A stretch of 64,000 nt of DNA from Albimonas sp036154955 (lineage in GTDB: Bacteria; Pseudomonadota; Alphaproteobacteria; Rhodobacterales; Rhodobacteraceae), in NCBI GenBank assembly GCA_036154955.1, contig JAYZWL010000152.1, positions 1 through 64,000 of the forward strand. The letters are read 5' to 3'. This document shows, in pieces, positions 1-7,272 of the stretch. The number at the start of each line of letters is the position of its first letter. Position 1 is the first letter of the stretch. The notes below the pieces were generated by a model. It worked only from the letters and a program-made list of their open reading frames with translations, searched no databases and was not told the origin of the DNA. Position numbers and translations under genes: made by a program.

Positions 1-606
1 GGGCCCCCGCCCGCCCCCCGCCGCTCCCCCAAGGGCGACCGGCGGCGCAAGGAGCTGGTGGCCATCGCCACGCGGCTTTTCGCCGGCAAGGGCTTCGACA
101 AGACCTCGCTCCAGGACATCGCCGACGAGGCGGGGCTGACCAAGGCGGCGGTCTACTACCACTTTCCCGACAAGGCGCGGCTCTACGAAGCCGTCGTCGT
201 CTCCCGCCTGGCGGAGAACTACGCGCAGGTGCTCGCGGCGGTGGACCTGGCGGACGGACCGCTGGGCAAGCTGGAGGCGTTCGTGCGCACCTCCGCCCGG
301 CGCATCGACGAGGACCGGGCGGGCTGGGTCGCCTCCTCCTCCATCTACCGGGCGCTGGGGCCGCAGGACCTGGCCCCGGCGATCCTCGCCGGGCGCGACC
401 GGCTGGAACGGCTGCTGCGCGAGATCATCGCCGGCGCGGTGGAGGCGGGGGAGCTGCGCGACATCGACCCGGCCATGCTGGGCCGGCTGCTCTACTCCGC
501 GCTCAACCACATCCCGCGCTGGCATTCGCCCACCGGGCGGCTCTCGGCGGAGATGGTGGCGATGCAATATCTCGACATGGTCATCGAAGGCGCGCGCCGG
601 CGCTGA
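1..606 (+). CDS. TetR/AcrR-family transcriptional regulator, 5' end cut by window edge
   Basis: The frame is open from base 1, so the true start may lie outside the window; an internal GTG at 58 is the first visible alternative. The 20 codons before it are proline- and arginine-rich, like the basic tail many TetR proteins carry. The N-terminal helix-turn-helix is clear, with the recognition-helix segment LTKAAVYYHFPDKARLY about 45-60 residues into the visible protein, followed by an all-alpha ligand-binding region ending at TGA 604-606. Family knowledge: dimeric repressor released by a small molecule. The AbrB-type membrane gene 148 bases downstream on the same strand is a possible target. 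The ligand is unknown. Confidence 0.85.
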   Translation, partial: GPPPAPRRSPKGDRRRKELVAIATRLFAGKGFDKTSLQDIADEAGLTKAAVYYHFPDKARLYEAVVVSRLAENYAQVLAAVDLADGPLGKLEAFVRTSARRIDEDRAGWVASSSIYRALGPQDLAPAILAGRDRLERLLREIIAGAVEAGELRDIDPAMLGRLLYSALNHIPRWHSPTGRLSAEMVAMQYLDMVIEGARRR

Positions 607-754
607 GGGGGGCCGGGCGGCGCCCTGCGCTTGCGCCTGCGCCCCCGCGCCGCGCGGGCCTAAACTTGCCGGAGGGCCGAAACTCCGCCATCCTCGCCCC
701 ACCCGAACGCGCGCCCCGCGCCCCCGGCCCCGCGGGCCCCCTCACGGATGCGAG

Positions 755-1867
755 ATGAGCTGGCGCCGCTTCCAGATAGGTCAGCAGGAGATCCACACGG
801 TCACCGCCGCGGCCACCTTCGCGCTCGGCGGGGCCGGGGGGGCGCTGGCCACCTTCGCCGGCCTGCCGCTGCCGATGCTGCTGGGCTCGGTGCTGGCGGT
901 GGGCGTCGCGTCCTGGCTGGGGCTGCGGCCCGGCGGGCGCGACCCGGGCGTGCCGATGGGGCTCCGGCTGTTCTTCGTGCCGATCATCGGCGTGTCCATC
1001 GGCAACGCCTTCACGCCCCAGGTCTTCGCCGAGGCGCTGAACTGGTGGCCGACCCTGCTGGCCGCCTTCGTCTACATCCCGCTGGCGCATTACGTGGGCT
1101 ATCGCGGCTATCGCGACCTGGGCCGGCTCGATCCCTGCACGGCCTATTACTCCGCGGTGCCCGGCGGCCTGCTGGAGGTGATCCTGATGGGGGAGGAGGC
1201 GGGCGCCGACCGGCAGATGCTGACCGTCCTCCAGTTCATGCGGCTGATCCTGTGCATCATGCTGGTGCCCGTGGGCTTCCAGCTGTTCGAGGGGATGGCG
1301 GTCGGCTCCTCCGCCGGCGCGTCGCTGGCGCGGCCGGACGCGGCGCTCGGCGCCGTCGACGTGGCGGTGCTGGCGGCGGCGGGGGTGGCGGGGTTCTTCA
1401 TCGGGCGGCGGCTGAACTTCCCGGCCGGGATCATCACCGGGCCGATCCTGGTTTCCGGCCTCGTGCATCTGGCGGGGCTGACCGCGGCGGCGCCGCCTGA
1501 CTGGTCGATCCAGCTCACCCAGCTGATCATCGGGACCACGCTGGGCACGCGCTTCGTCGGGGTGAAGACGCGGCTGCTGGTCCGTGCGCTGCGGCTGGCG
1601 CTGGTCAACATCCTGTTCACGCTGGCGCTGGCGATCGGCGCCGCCCTGCTGCTGGCCGGCGCGGTGGACGAGATCCCCGAGGCGGTGGTGCTGGCTTTCG
1701 CGCCCGGCGGGCTGGCGGAGATGTCGCTGATCGCGGTGTCGCTGCAGATCTCGGTGATCTACGTGACCTCGCACCACATCCTGCGGATCGTGCTGTCGGT
1801 GGCGGTGGCGAAGGTCTTCGCCGGCCGCATCCCGCCGGGGCCGAACCTGCCCAAGGGCGCCGCCTAG
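755..1867 (+). CDS. AbrB-family integral membrane protein (COG3180 type)
   Basis: 370-residue polytopic membrane protein with about ten hydrophobic segments in two similar halves. Both halves carry glycine-rich stretches such as YYSAVPGGLLEVILMG (about residue 130) and AFAPGGLAEMSLIAVS (about residue 315), the hallmark of the AbrB/AmoA-like membrane family, which is unrelated to the Bacillus DNA-binding AbrB. Function in the family is poorly defined; transport or regulation has been proposed. The start at 755 is chosen because the protein begins directly with the first conserved helix; the ATG at 748 is in another frame. Its TAG stop overlaps the TAG stop of the convergent nitronate monooxygenase gene inside one CTAG. 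Confidence 0.8.
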   Translation: MSWRRFQIGQQEIHTVTAAATFALGGAGGALATFAGLPLPMLLGSVLAVGVASWLGLRPGGRDPGVPMGLRLFFVPIIGVSIGNAFTPQVFAEALNWWPTLLAAFVYIPLAHYVGYRGYRDLGRLDPCTAYYSAVPGGLLEVILMGEEAGADRQMLTVLQFMRLILCIMLVPVGFQLFEGMAVGSSAGASLARPDAALGAVDVAVLAAAGVAGFFIGRRLNFPAGIITGPILVSGLVHLAGLTAAAPPDWSIQLTQLIIGTTLGTRFVGVKTRLLVRALRLALVNILFTLALAIGAALLLAGAVDEIPEAVVLAFAPGGLAEMSLIAVSLQISVIYVTSHHILRIVLSVAVAKVFAGRIPPGPNLPKGAA

Positions 1868-2888
1868 GCGGCGGAGGCGGAGGCGCCCCGCGTCGCGGCG
1901 GCGCGCATCGCGTCCAGCCGGGCGAACTCCGCCCGCGCGCCCTCCACGATGCCGGAGACGATGGCCTCCACCGGCTCCACCCGCTCCGCGAAGCCGACGG
2001 CGGAGGAGCAGGACAGCAGCCCCTTCTCCGCGTCGCCCCTCTCATAGGCGTGGTCCCGCCCGTAGGTTCCGCGCACCACCGCGCCGAAATCCTCGAAGGC
2101 GGGGTCGCTCTCGGCCTCCATGCGCCGGATCTCGCGGGCGGTTTCGTTGTCGAGCACCCGCCAGGTGGCCTTGATCGAACTCATCGCCGTGGTGGTGTCG
2201 TCATGGGTCGCGGCGACCAGCCGGGCCTTGTAGCCGGGATGCGCCCAGATCTCGGCGGCGGTCAGGAACCGCGTGCCCATCAGCGCCGCGTCCGCCCCCA
2301 TCGCCAGCATGCCGGCCAGTTGCCGGCCCGAGCCGATGCCGCCCCCAATGGCGAGCGGCACGCGCAGCTTCGGCAGCAGATGCGCCAGCAGCACCGGGGC
2401 CGGATGCGGGTTCAGCCCGGATGCCCGCCCGCCTCCATGCCGACGATGACCACCGCATCCGCCCCGTCCCGTTCGGCGGCGAGCGCGTGGCGGAACTGGG
2501 TGGCCTTGTGCATGACCCGTCCGCCGCCGGCATGAATCGCCTCGATCAGGTCGCCGGGATGGGAGCCCGCCGTCTCGAACATCCGCACGCCCTGGTCGAG
2601 CGCGATGGCGAGGTAGTCCCGGTTGGGCGCCGAGGTCGCGTGATAGCGCGGGATCGTCAGGTTGACCCCGACCGGGTTCCCCTCGGCCAGCGCGATGCAC
2701 TCCGCCAGCCCCTCGCGGAAGGCCGCGGGTTCGCCGTAGCTGCGCGGGGTGAGGAAGCCCATCGCCCCGGCCCGGGCCACGGCGGCGACGAACCCGGCGG
2801 TCGAAAGCCACATCATCCCTCCCGCCGCGATCGGGTGGGGAACCCCGAACATCTCGGTCAGGCGGGTGGAGACGAGCGGCGCGGTCAT
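1864..2888 (-). pseudogene. nitronate monooxygenase (NPD-like FMN enzyme), single frameshift near 2415
   Basis: The N-terminal 158 residues are read from ATG 2888 and stop at TGA 2414-2412, right after GMEAGGHPG. The remainder continues in another frame as LNPHPAPVLLAHLL and runs to 1864. One extra G in the GGG run at 2418-2416 would join them into one protein of about 340 residues, the normal length for the family. The sequence shows the FMN barrel start (MFGVPHPIAAGGM), the GMEAGGHPG flavin/phosphate loop, and a second glycine loop (LAIGGGIGSGRQL). Nitronate monooxygenases oxidise alkyl nitronates, but many homologues have unknown substrates. It is last in the operon led by the DUF35 gene. 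The break may be a true mutation or a sequencing or assembly error; the reading on both sides remains well conserved, which favours error or a very recent event. Confidence 0.75.
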
Positions 2889-2891
2889 GGC

Positions 2892-3692
2892 TCAGACCCC
2901 CTTGAACACCGGGGGGCGTTTCTCGACGAAGGCGCGGAACCCCTCCTTGCGGTCCTCGGAATTGACGAGGATGGAGGCGGCGTAGCGTTCGTAGATCAGG
3001 CCCGCGTCGATCCCGACCTGCATGCCGGCGTTCATGGTCTGCTTGGCGAAGGCCACCGCCAGCGGCGGCTGGGCGGCGATTTTCTTCGCCAGCGCCATCG
3101 CCTCGGCCCGCAGGTCCGCCATCGGCACGACCTTCGACACCAGCCCCAGGCGCAGCGCCTCCGCGGCGTCGAGCATGGTCGAGGTGTAGACCAGCTCCTT
3201 CGCCCGGCTTTCGCCGATCAGGCGGGTCAGTCGCTGGGTGCCGCCGGCGGCGGGGATGGCGCCCAGCCGCACTTCGGTCAGCCCCATCTTCGCATGATCG
3301 GCGGCGTAGCGGATGTCGGCGCACATCGCGATCTCCAGCCCCCCGCCCAGCGCGACGCCGTTGATCGCCGCGATCACCGGCCGTTCGAAGGTCTCGATGC
3401 GGCGGAACAGGTCGTGGGTGTATTCCTGGCTGACGAAGTAGTCGAAGGTGGAGATGACCCGGCCGTCCCGCTCCTTGATGTCGGCGCCGGCGCAGAAGGC
3501 GCGCTCGCCCGCGGCGGTCAGCAGCACGGCGCGGACCGAGGGGTCGTTGCGGGCGTAGTCGAAGAACGCCGTCTCCAGGTCCGGCTTCAGGGTTCCGCCC
3601 AGCGTGTTCATCCGGTCGGGGCGGTTGATCTCGATCACCGCCACCCCGTCCTCGACGGCATAGTTCACGCAGTCCAGGGGTTTCGCGTCCAT
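2892..3692 (-). CDS. enoyl-CoA hydratase (crotonase family)
   Basis: About 266 residues, normal for crotonases. The oxyanion-hole segment AFCAGADIK and the second loop GVALGGGLEIAMCADIRYA are present. The two hydratase glutamates are found in TEVRLGAIPAAGGTQRL and the helix before it, so real hydratase activity on trans-2-enoyl-CoA is likely. Three in-frame ATGs (3707, 3698, 3692) are possible. AAGGAG sits six bases before the one at 3692, while the one at 3707 would overlap the upstream stop as ATGA; I prefer 3692. It lies between the thiolase-like gene and the broken nitronate monooxygenase gene, 3 bases from the latter, so it is surely co-transcribed. Confidence 0.88.
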   Translation of the reverse strand: MDAKPLDCVNYAVEDGVAVIEINRPDRMNTLGGTLKPDLETAFFDYARNDPSVRAVLLTAAGERAFCAGADIKERDGRVISTFDYFVSQEYTHDLFRRIETFERPVIAAINGVALGGGLEIAMCADIRYAADHAKMGLTEVRLGAIPAAGGTQRLTRLIGESRAKELVYTSTMLDAAEALRLGLVSKVVPMADLRAEAMALAKKIAAQPPLAVAFAKQTMNAGMQVGIDAGLIYERYAASILVNSEDRKEGFRAFVEKRPPVFKGV

Positions 3693-3703
3693 CCCCATCT
3701 CCT

Positions 3704-4852
3704 TCATTCGCGCCGCAGGACATGGGCGATGGCGACGGAGCCGAGCCCGATCATGTGCGCCATCCCCGTTTCCGCGCCCGGTTGCTGGCGCGGCCCGTTC
3801 TCGTGCCGAAGCTGGCGGACGACCTCGTGGATCTGGCCGATCCCTGTCGGCCCCAGCGGGTGCCCCTGGGCGATCAGCCCGCCCGAGGAATTGATCGCGC
3901 AGTCCCCGCCCACGGCCGAGCGGCCGTCGCGCAGGTAAAGGTGACCCTCGCCCGGCGGGCAGAGCCCGAAGGCCTCGGTGTAGAGCAGCTCCTCGATCGA
4001 GAACGCGTCGTGCAGCTCCACCACGTCGAGATCGGCGGGGGCGATCCCGGCCTCCGCGTAGGTCCGCAGCGCCACGGCGCGGGCCGCGGCGACCGATCCC
4101 GGCTCCCGCCCCACGGGCAGGGTCTCGGACCCGGCGGTGGAGGACACCACCCGGACGGCGCGGGACCGGTCCAGCCCATGCGCGCGCATCGCGTCCTCCG
4201 ACACCACGATGGCGGCCGCCGCGCCCTCGCCCCGCGGCGTGCATTGCAGGGAGGTCAGGTCCCCCGCCACGCGGGTGGAGGCCATCACCTGCTCCAGCGT
4301 CCGGGGCTTCTGGAACTGGGCGAAGGGGTTGGTGGCGGCGTTGTTGTGGTTCTTCACCGCGACGCCGGCCAGGTCCTCCGCCGCGAGCCCCTTCTCCCGC
4401 TTCAGGGTGCGGCACAGCAGGGCGTATTTCACCAGCGGCACATGGGCGGTGTCGGACAGCCGGTTGATCCCCTCCTTCAGAACCGCCCGCTTCTGGTCGC
4501 CGTATTTGTCCACGCCCAGCGCAAGGCTGATCTCCGCCCGGCCCGAGGCGACCTCCAGGCAGGCGTCGGCGAAGGCGAAGGAGCCCGAGGCCGAGGCGTT
4601 CTCAACCTGCTGCACCGCGAGCCCGGTGGAGCCGATATGCCGGAACAGGATCCGTCCCGCCGCCATGCCGAGCCCGGTGGTCCCGAACCAGGCGCTTTGA
4701 ACCGCGGGAAACTCGATCCCCGCATCGGTCAGCGCCGCGCGCAGGGCGGTCAGGCCCATGGCGATATAGGGCGTGTCGGAGGCGAACTGGTAGCGATGCA
4801 TCCCCACGCCCAGCACGTAGACCGGGCGGAGGTCCTTCAGGACCGCGCTCAT
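3704..4852 (-). CDS. thiolase-like / SCP-x lipid-transfer-type protein lacking the nucleophilic Cys
   Basis: 382 residues with the thiolase fold: N-terminal VYVLGVGMHRYQF, the loop where thiolases carry their acyl-accepting cysteine, and C-terminal GHPLGPTGIGQIHE with the catalytic-pocket His. The expected N-x-C-x-(S/T)-G motif reads NASASGS around residues 85-91, so Ser87 replaces Cys. This is seen in Ltp2-type aldolases of steroid side-chain degradation, which work with a DUF35 partner, and such a partner is encoded directly upstream with a 4-base overlap. Retro-aldol cleavage or a non-thiolytic acyl-CoA reaction is therefore as plausible as thiolysis. Substrate unknown. Confidence 0.8.
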   Translation of the reverse strand: MSAVLKDLRPVYVLGVGMHRYQFASDTPYIAMGLTALRAALTDAGIEFPAVQSAWFGTTGLGMAAGRILFRHIGSTGLAVQQVENASASGSFAFADACLEVASGRAEISLALGVDKYGDQKRAVLKEGINRLSDTAHVPLVKYALLCRTLKREKGLAAEDLAGVAVKNHNNAATNPFAQFQKPRTLEQVMASTRVAGDLTSLQCTPRGEGAAAAIVVSEDAMRAHGLDRSRAVRVVSSTAGSETLPVGREPGSVAAARAVALRTYAEAGIAPADLDVVELHDAFSIEELLYTEAFGLCPPGEGHLYLRDGRSAVGGDCAINSSGGLIAQGHPLGPTGIGQIHEVVRQLRHENGPRQQPGAETGMAHMIGLGSVAIAHVLRRE

Positions 4853-5271
4853 GCCCCGCCCTCCAGGTCGGCGACGGGAACGAAGCGGATGGCGAGGCTT
4901 TCGACATCGTCGCGCTCGATCCGCGCCGGCACGGCCTGCACCTCCATGCCGAGCGCGAGGCGGTCCTCGGGCACGCCGAGTTCGATCTCCTCGATGATCC
5001 CCGGCGCGATCTCCGCTTCGCCCACCACCAGCGGCGGGCGCAGGCCGGGGGCGACGCGGGTGTGGATGGTGATGAACTCCAGCAGGCGGGCGCGGCCGGA
5101 GAGCCGCTCCTCCGCCACCCGGTCGGGCGCCGCGCCGCAGAGCGGGCAGCCATAGGGCGCGGGCGGAAAGCTCAGGCCGTCGCAGGCGGCGCAGCGCGAG
5201 GCGCGCAGCGACAGCGTCCGCCCATCCTCCGCCAGGGCGCAGAGATCCGGCTTCTCAAGCGGCGTGGTCAT
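4849..5271 (-). CDS. DUF35 OB-fold zinc-ribbon protein, partner of the thiolase-like protein
   Basis: 140 residues. The N-terminal half carries a rubredoxin-like zinc ribbon with cysteine pairs CAAC (about 28-31) and CPLC (about 42-45). The C-terminal half is the OB-fold with LLEFITIHTRVAP and a GxPEDRL-type turn. DUF35 proteins bind acyl-CoA and form complexes with thiolase-fold enzymes, as in archaeal HMG-CoA synthesis and Ltp2 aldolases. It is the first gene of the leftward operon. ATG 5271 is preceded by GGGAGG, and its end overlaps the thiolase-like start as ATGA, which suggests translational coupling and equal amounts of the two partners. Confidence 0.88.
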   Translation of the reverse strand: MTTPLEKPDLCALAEDGRTLSLRASRCAACDGLSFPPAPYGCPLCGAAPDRVAEERLSGRARLLEFITIHTRVAPGLRPPLVVGEAEIAPGIIEEIELGVPEDRLALGMEVQAVPARIERDDVESLAIRFVPVADLEGGA

Positions 5272-5419
5272 GGTCCCTCCCCCGGGCCGTTTCTGATTTT
5301 CGACTCAAACGTAAAATTTCTTTCCCGGTCGAACAACCATAAAAATATGGGTTCCTTATCGGCTCCACAGGTTTTATTGAACAGCGAGTAAGAATGAGAA
5401 CCGACAGGGAGGAACCCCC
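5272..5419. promoter_or_regulatory. divergent promoter region with CCATA/TATGG palindrome
   Basis: A 148-base AT-rich gap between the leftward DUF35 operon and the rightward SDR gene. Leftward, TTGTTC (5336-5331) and TACGTT (5313-5308) are 17 bases apart and could be -35 and -10. Between the two transcription units sits the palindrome CCATAAAAATATGG (5337-5350), a good candidate operator. The SDR has a strong ribosome site, AGGGAGGA, before ATG 5420. The binding protein is not identified. Confidence 0.45.
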
Positions 5420-6163
5420 ATGGACCTCGGGATCAAGGGCAGGGTCGTGGCGATCACCGGCGGCGGCGGCGCCATCGGCTCGGCCACCGCGCGGCTGTTC
5501 GCGCAGGAGGGCGCGCGCGTGGCGCTGCTCGACCTCAACCGGGAGACGGCGGCGGCCGCGGCAAAGGAGATCGCGGGCCAGGGCGGGACCGCGGTGGGGA
5601 TCGAGGTCGACATCCTCGACAAGGCCGCCGTCGCCTCCGCCGTCGCGCGGGCGGAGGCGGAGCTCGGCCCCGTCGACGCGCTGGTCAACAACGCCGGCTT
5701 CTCGCGCGACCGCTACCTCACGAAGATGGAGGAGGAGGACTGGGACATCGTCCATGGCGTGGTGCTGAAGGGCGCGTTCCACTGCTGCCGGGCGGTGCTG
5801 CCGGGCATGATGCAGCGGCGCTGGGGCCGGATCGTGAACATCACTTCGATGAGCTACCAGGGCAACGCGGGCCAGACCAACTACAGCTCCGCCAAGGCCG
5901 GGCTGGTGGGGATGACCGCGGCGCTGGCGCGGGAGGCGGGGCCGTTCAACATCACCGTCAACGCGGTTGCGCCGGGGCTGGTGGCCACCCCGCGGCTGCG
6001 GGCGCGCAAGGATTTCGACAAGCTGGAGGCGAAATCCAAGGCCCTCACCCCCCTGCCCCGGCTGTCGGAGCCGGAGGACATCGCCAAGGCGGTGCTGTTC
6101 CATGTCTCGTCGCTGGCCGATTTCGTGTCGGCCCAGGTGATGCACGTTTCGGGCGGGCGCTAG
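5420..6163 (+). CDS. short-chain dehydrogenase/reductase, FabG-like
   Basis: 247 residues. The NAD(P) loop is ITGGGGAIGSA (about 12-22), followed by DLNRE at the end of the second strand, where an Asp usually favours NAD. Further motifs are NNAGFSRD, the catalytic Ser in NITSMS, and the YSSAK pair (Tyr/Lys). The C-terminal end SAQVMHVSGGR is typical of 3-oxoacyl reductases and 3-hydroxyacyl-CoA dehydrogenases. It is divergent from the thiolase-like/DUF35/crotonase operon and could supply the 3-hydroxyacyl-CoA dehydrogenase step that operon lacks (inference). It ends 2 bases from the convergent CaiB gene. Confidence 0.88.
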   Translation: MDLGIKGRVVAITGGGGAIGSATARLFAQEGARVALLDLNRETAAAAAKEIAGQGGTAVGIEVDILDKAAVASAVARAEAELGPVDALVNNAGFSRDRYLTKMEEEDWDIVHGVVLKGAFHCCRAVLPGMMQRRWGRIVNITSMSYQGNAGQTNYSSAKAGLVGMTAALAREAGPFNITVNAVAPGLVATPRLRARKDFDKLEAKSKALTPLPRLSEPEDIAKAVLFHVSSLADFVSAQVMHVSGGR

Positions 6164-6165
6164 GC

Positions 6166-7272
6166 TCACCCCCGCCCCTCCCCTCGCCCCTCCTCCTGAT
6201 CGCCCAGCGGGGAGGGGACGACCGCCATCGGCGCCATGCCGGCCAGCCGCACCGGGAACGGGGTCAGGCGGCCCGACGCGGTCGGAACCGCCAGCCCGCG
6301 GGCGGCGAAATGGGGCGAGGCGTCGGCCTCCGCCACCGTCAGCACCGGCGCGGCGGGGATGTCGGCGCCCAGCAGCATCGCCACCGCCGCCTCCCGCGTC
6401 AGGGGCGCCAGCTTCGCGGCGACGGCGGCGTTGATCTCGGCGCAGCGGGCGGCGCGGGCGGGCGTGGGGTGGAATTCCGGCCCCGCCCAGTCCGCGAGGT
6501 CCAGCAGCGCCACCAGCGCCTTCCAGAAATGCAGCTCCAGCGCGGCGACCGTCACCGCGCCGTCGGTCACGTCGAAGACCCCGTAGGCGGGTCGGGCGAG
6601 CGCGAGGGCGCGCTGCCCCGCCAGGTCCGCCACCCCGCCCGCCGCGTAGACCCCTTTGCGGGCGTTGAGCATGTGGGCGACGCAATCGGTCATCGACAGG
6701 TCGAGATATTGCCCCGCCCCCGTCCGCTCCCGCTGGAAGAGCGCGGCGAGAATGGCCGAGAGCCCGTAGACCGCCCCGCCCAGATCCGCCACCGGCGCCC
6801 CGATCCCGTGCCGCGGCGGCCCGTCCGGCGCGCCGCAGAGCGAGGTCATGCCGGCGGTCGCGAGATAGTTCAGGTCATGCCCCGGCACGTCGCGCAGCGG
6901 CCCGGTCTGGCCGTAGCCGGTCAGCGACAGGTAGACGACCCTCGGGTTGCGGGCCCGCACGGCCGCGTAGCCCAGCCCCAGCCGGTCCATCACGCCGGGC
7001 CGATAGCCCTCCACCACCACGTCGGCGGCGGCGGCGAGGTCCAGCGCCGCGGCCCTGTCGCCTTCGTCCTTCAGGTTCGCCACCCGGCTGCGCTTGCCCC
7101 GGTTGACCGCCGCGAACAGGCCGGGCGAGACGGTGCGCACCAGGTCCCCGCGGGGCGGGCGTTCGACCTTGACCACCTCCGCCCCCATCTCGGCCAGCGC
7201 CTGGGTGAGGAAGGGGCCGGGCAGAAGCTCGGTGAAGTCCGCGACCCGGATCCCGGCGAGCGGCCCGGTCAC
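6166..7272 (-). CDS. CaiB/BaiF family CoA transferase (AMACR-like)
   Basis: 368 residues from a GTG start at 7272 that overlaps the upstream stop (GTGA). The N-terminus GIRVADFTELLPGPF and the VVKVERPPRGD loop are standard for family III. The catalytic Asp is Asp133 in GHDLNYLA, a form common in alpha-methylacyl-CoA racemase-like members, so racemase as well as CoA-transfer chemistry is possible. It follows the NDP-forming acyl-CoA synthetase and an acyl-CoA dehydrogenase; together they would activate, desaturate or epimerise a carboxylic acid. Glutarate or a branched acid are possible substrates but nothing in the sequence decides this. Confidence 0.87.
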   Translation of the reverse strand: MTGPLAGIRVADFTELLPGPFLTQALAEMGAEVVKVERPPRGDLVRTVSPGLFAAVNRGKRSRVANLKDEGDRAAALDLAAAADVVVEGYRPGVMDRLGLGYAAVRARNPRVVYLSLTGYGQTGPLRDVPGHDLNYLATAGMTSLCGAPDGPPRHGIGAPVADLGGAVYGLSAILAALFQRERTGAGQYLDLSMTDCVAHMLNARKGVYAAGGVADLAGQRALALARPAYGVFDVTDGAVTVAALELHFWKALVALLDLADWAGPEFHPTPARAARCAEINAAVAAKLAPLTREAAVAMLLGADIPAAPVLTVAEADASPHFAARGLAVPTASGRLTPFPVRLAGMAPMAVVPSPLGDQEEGRGEGRG

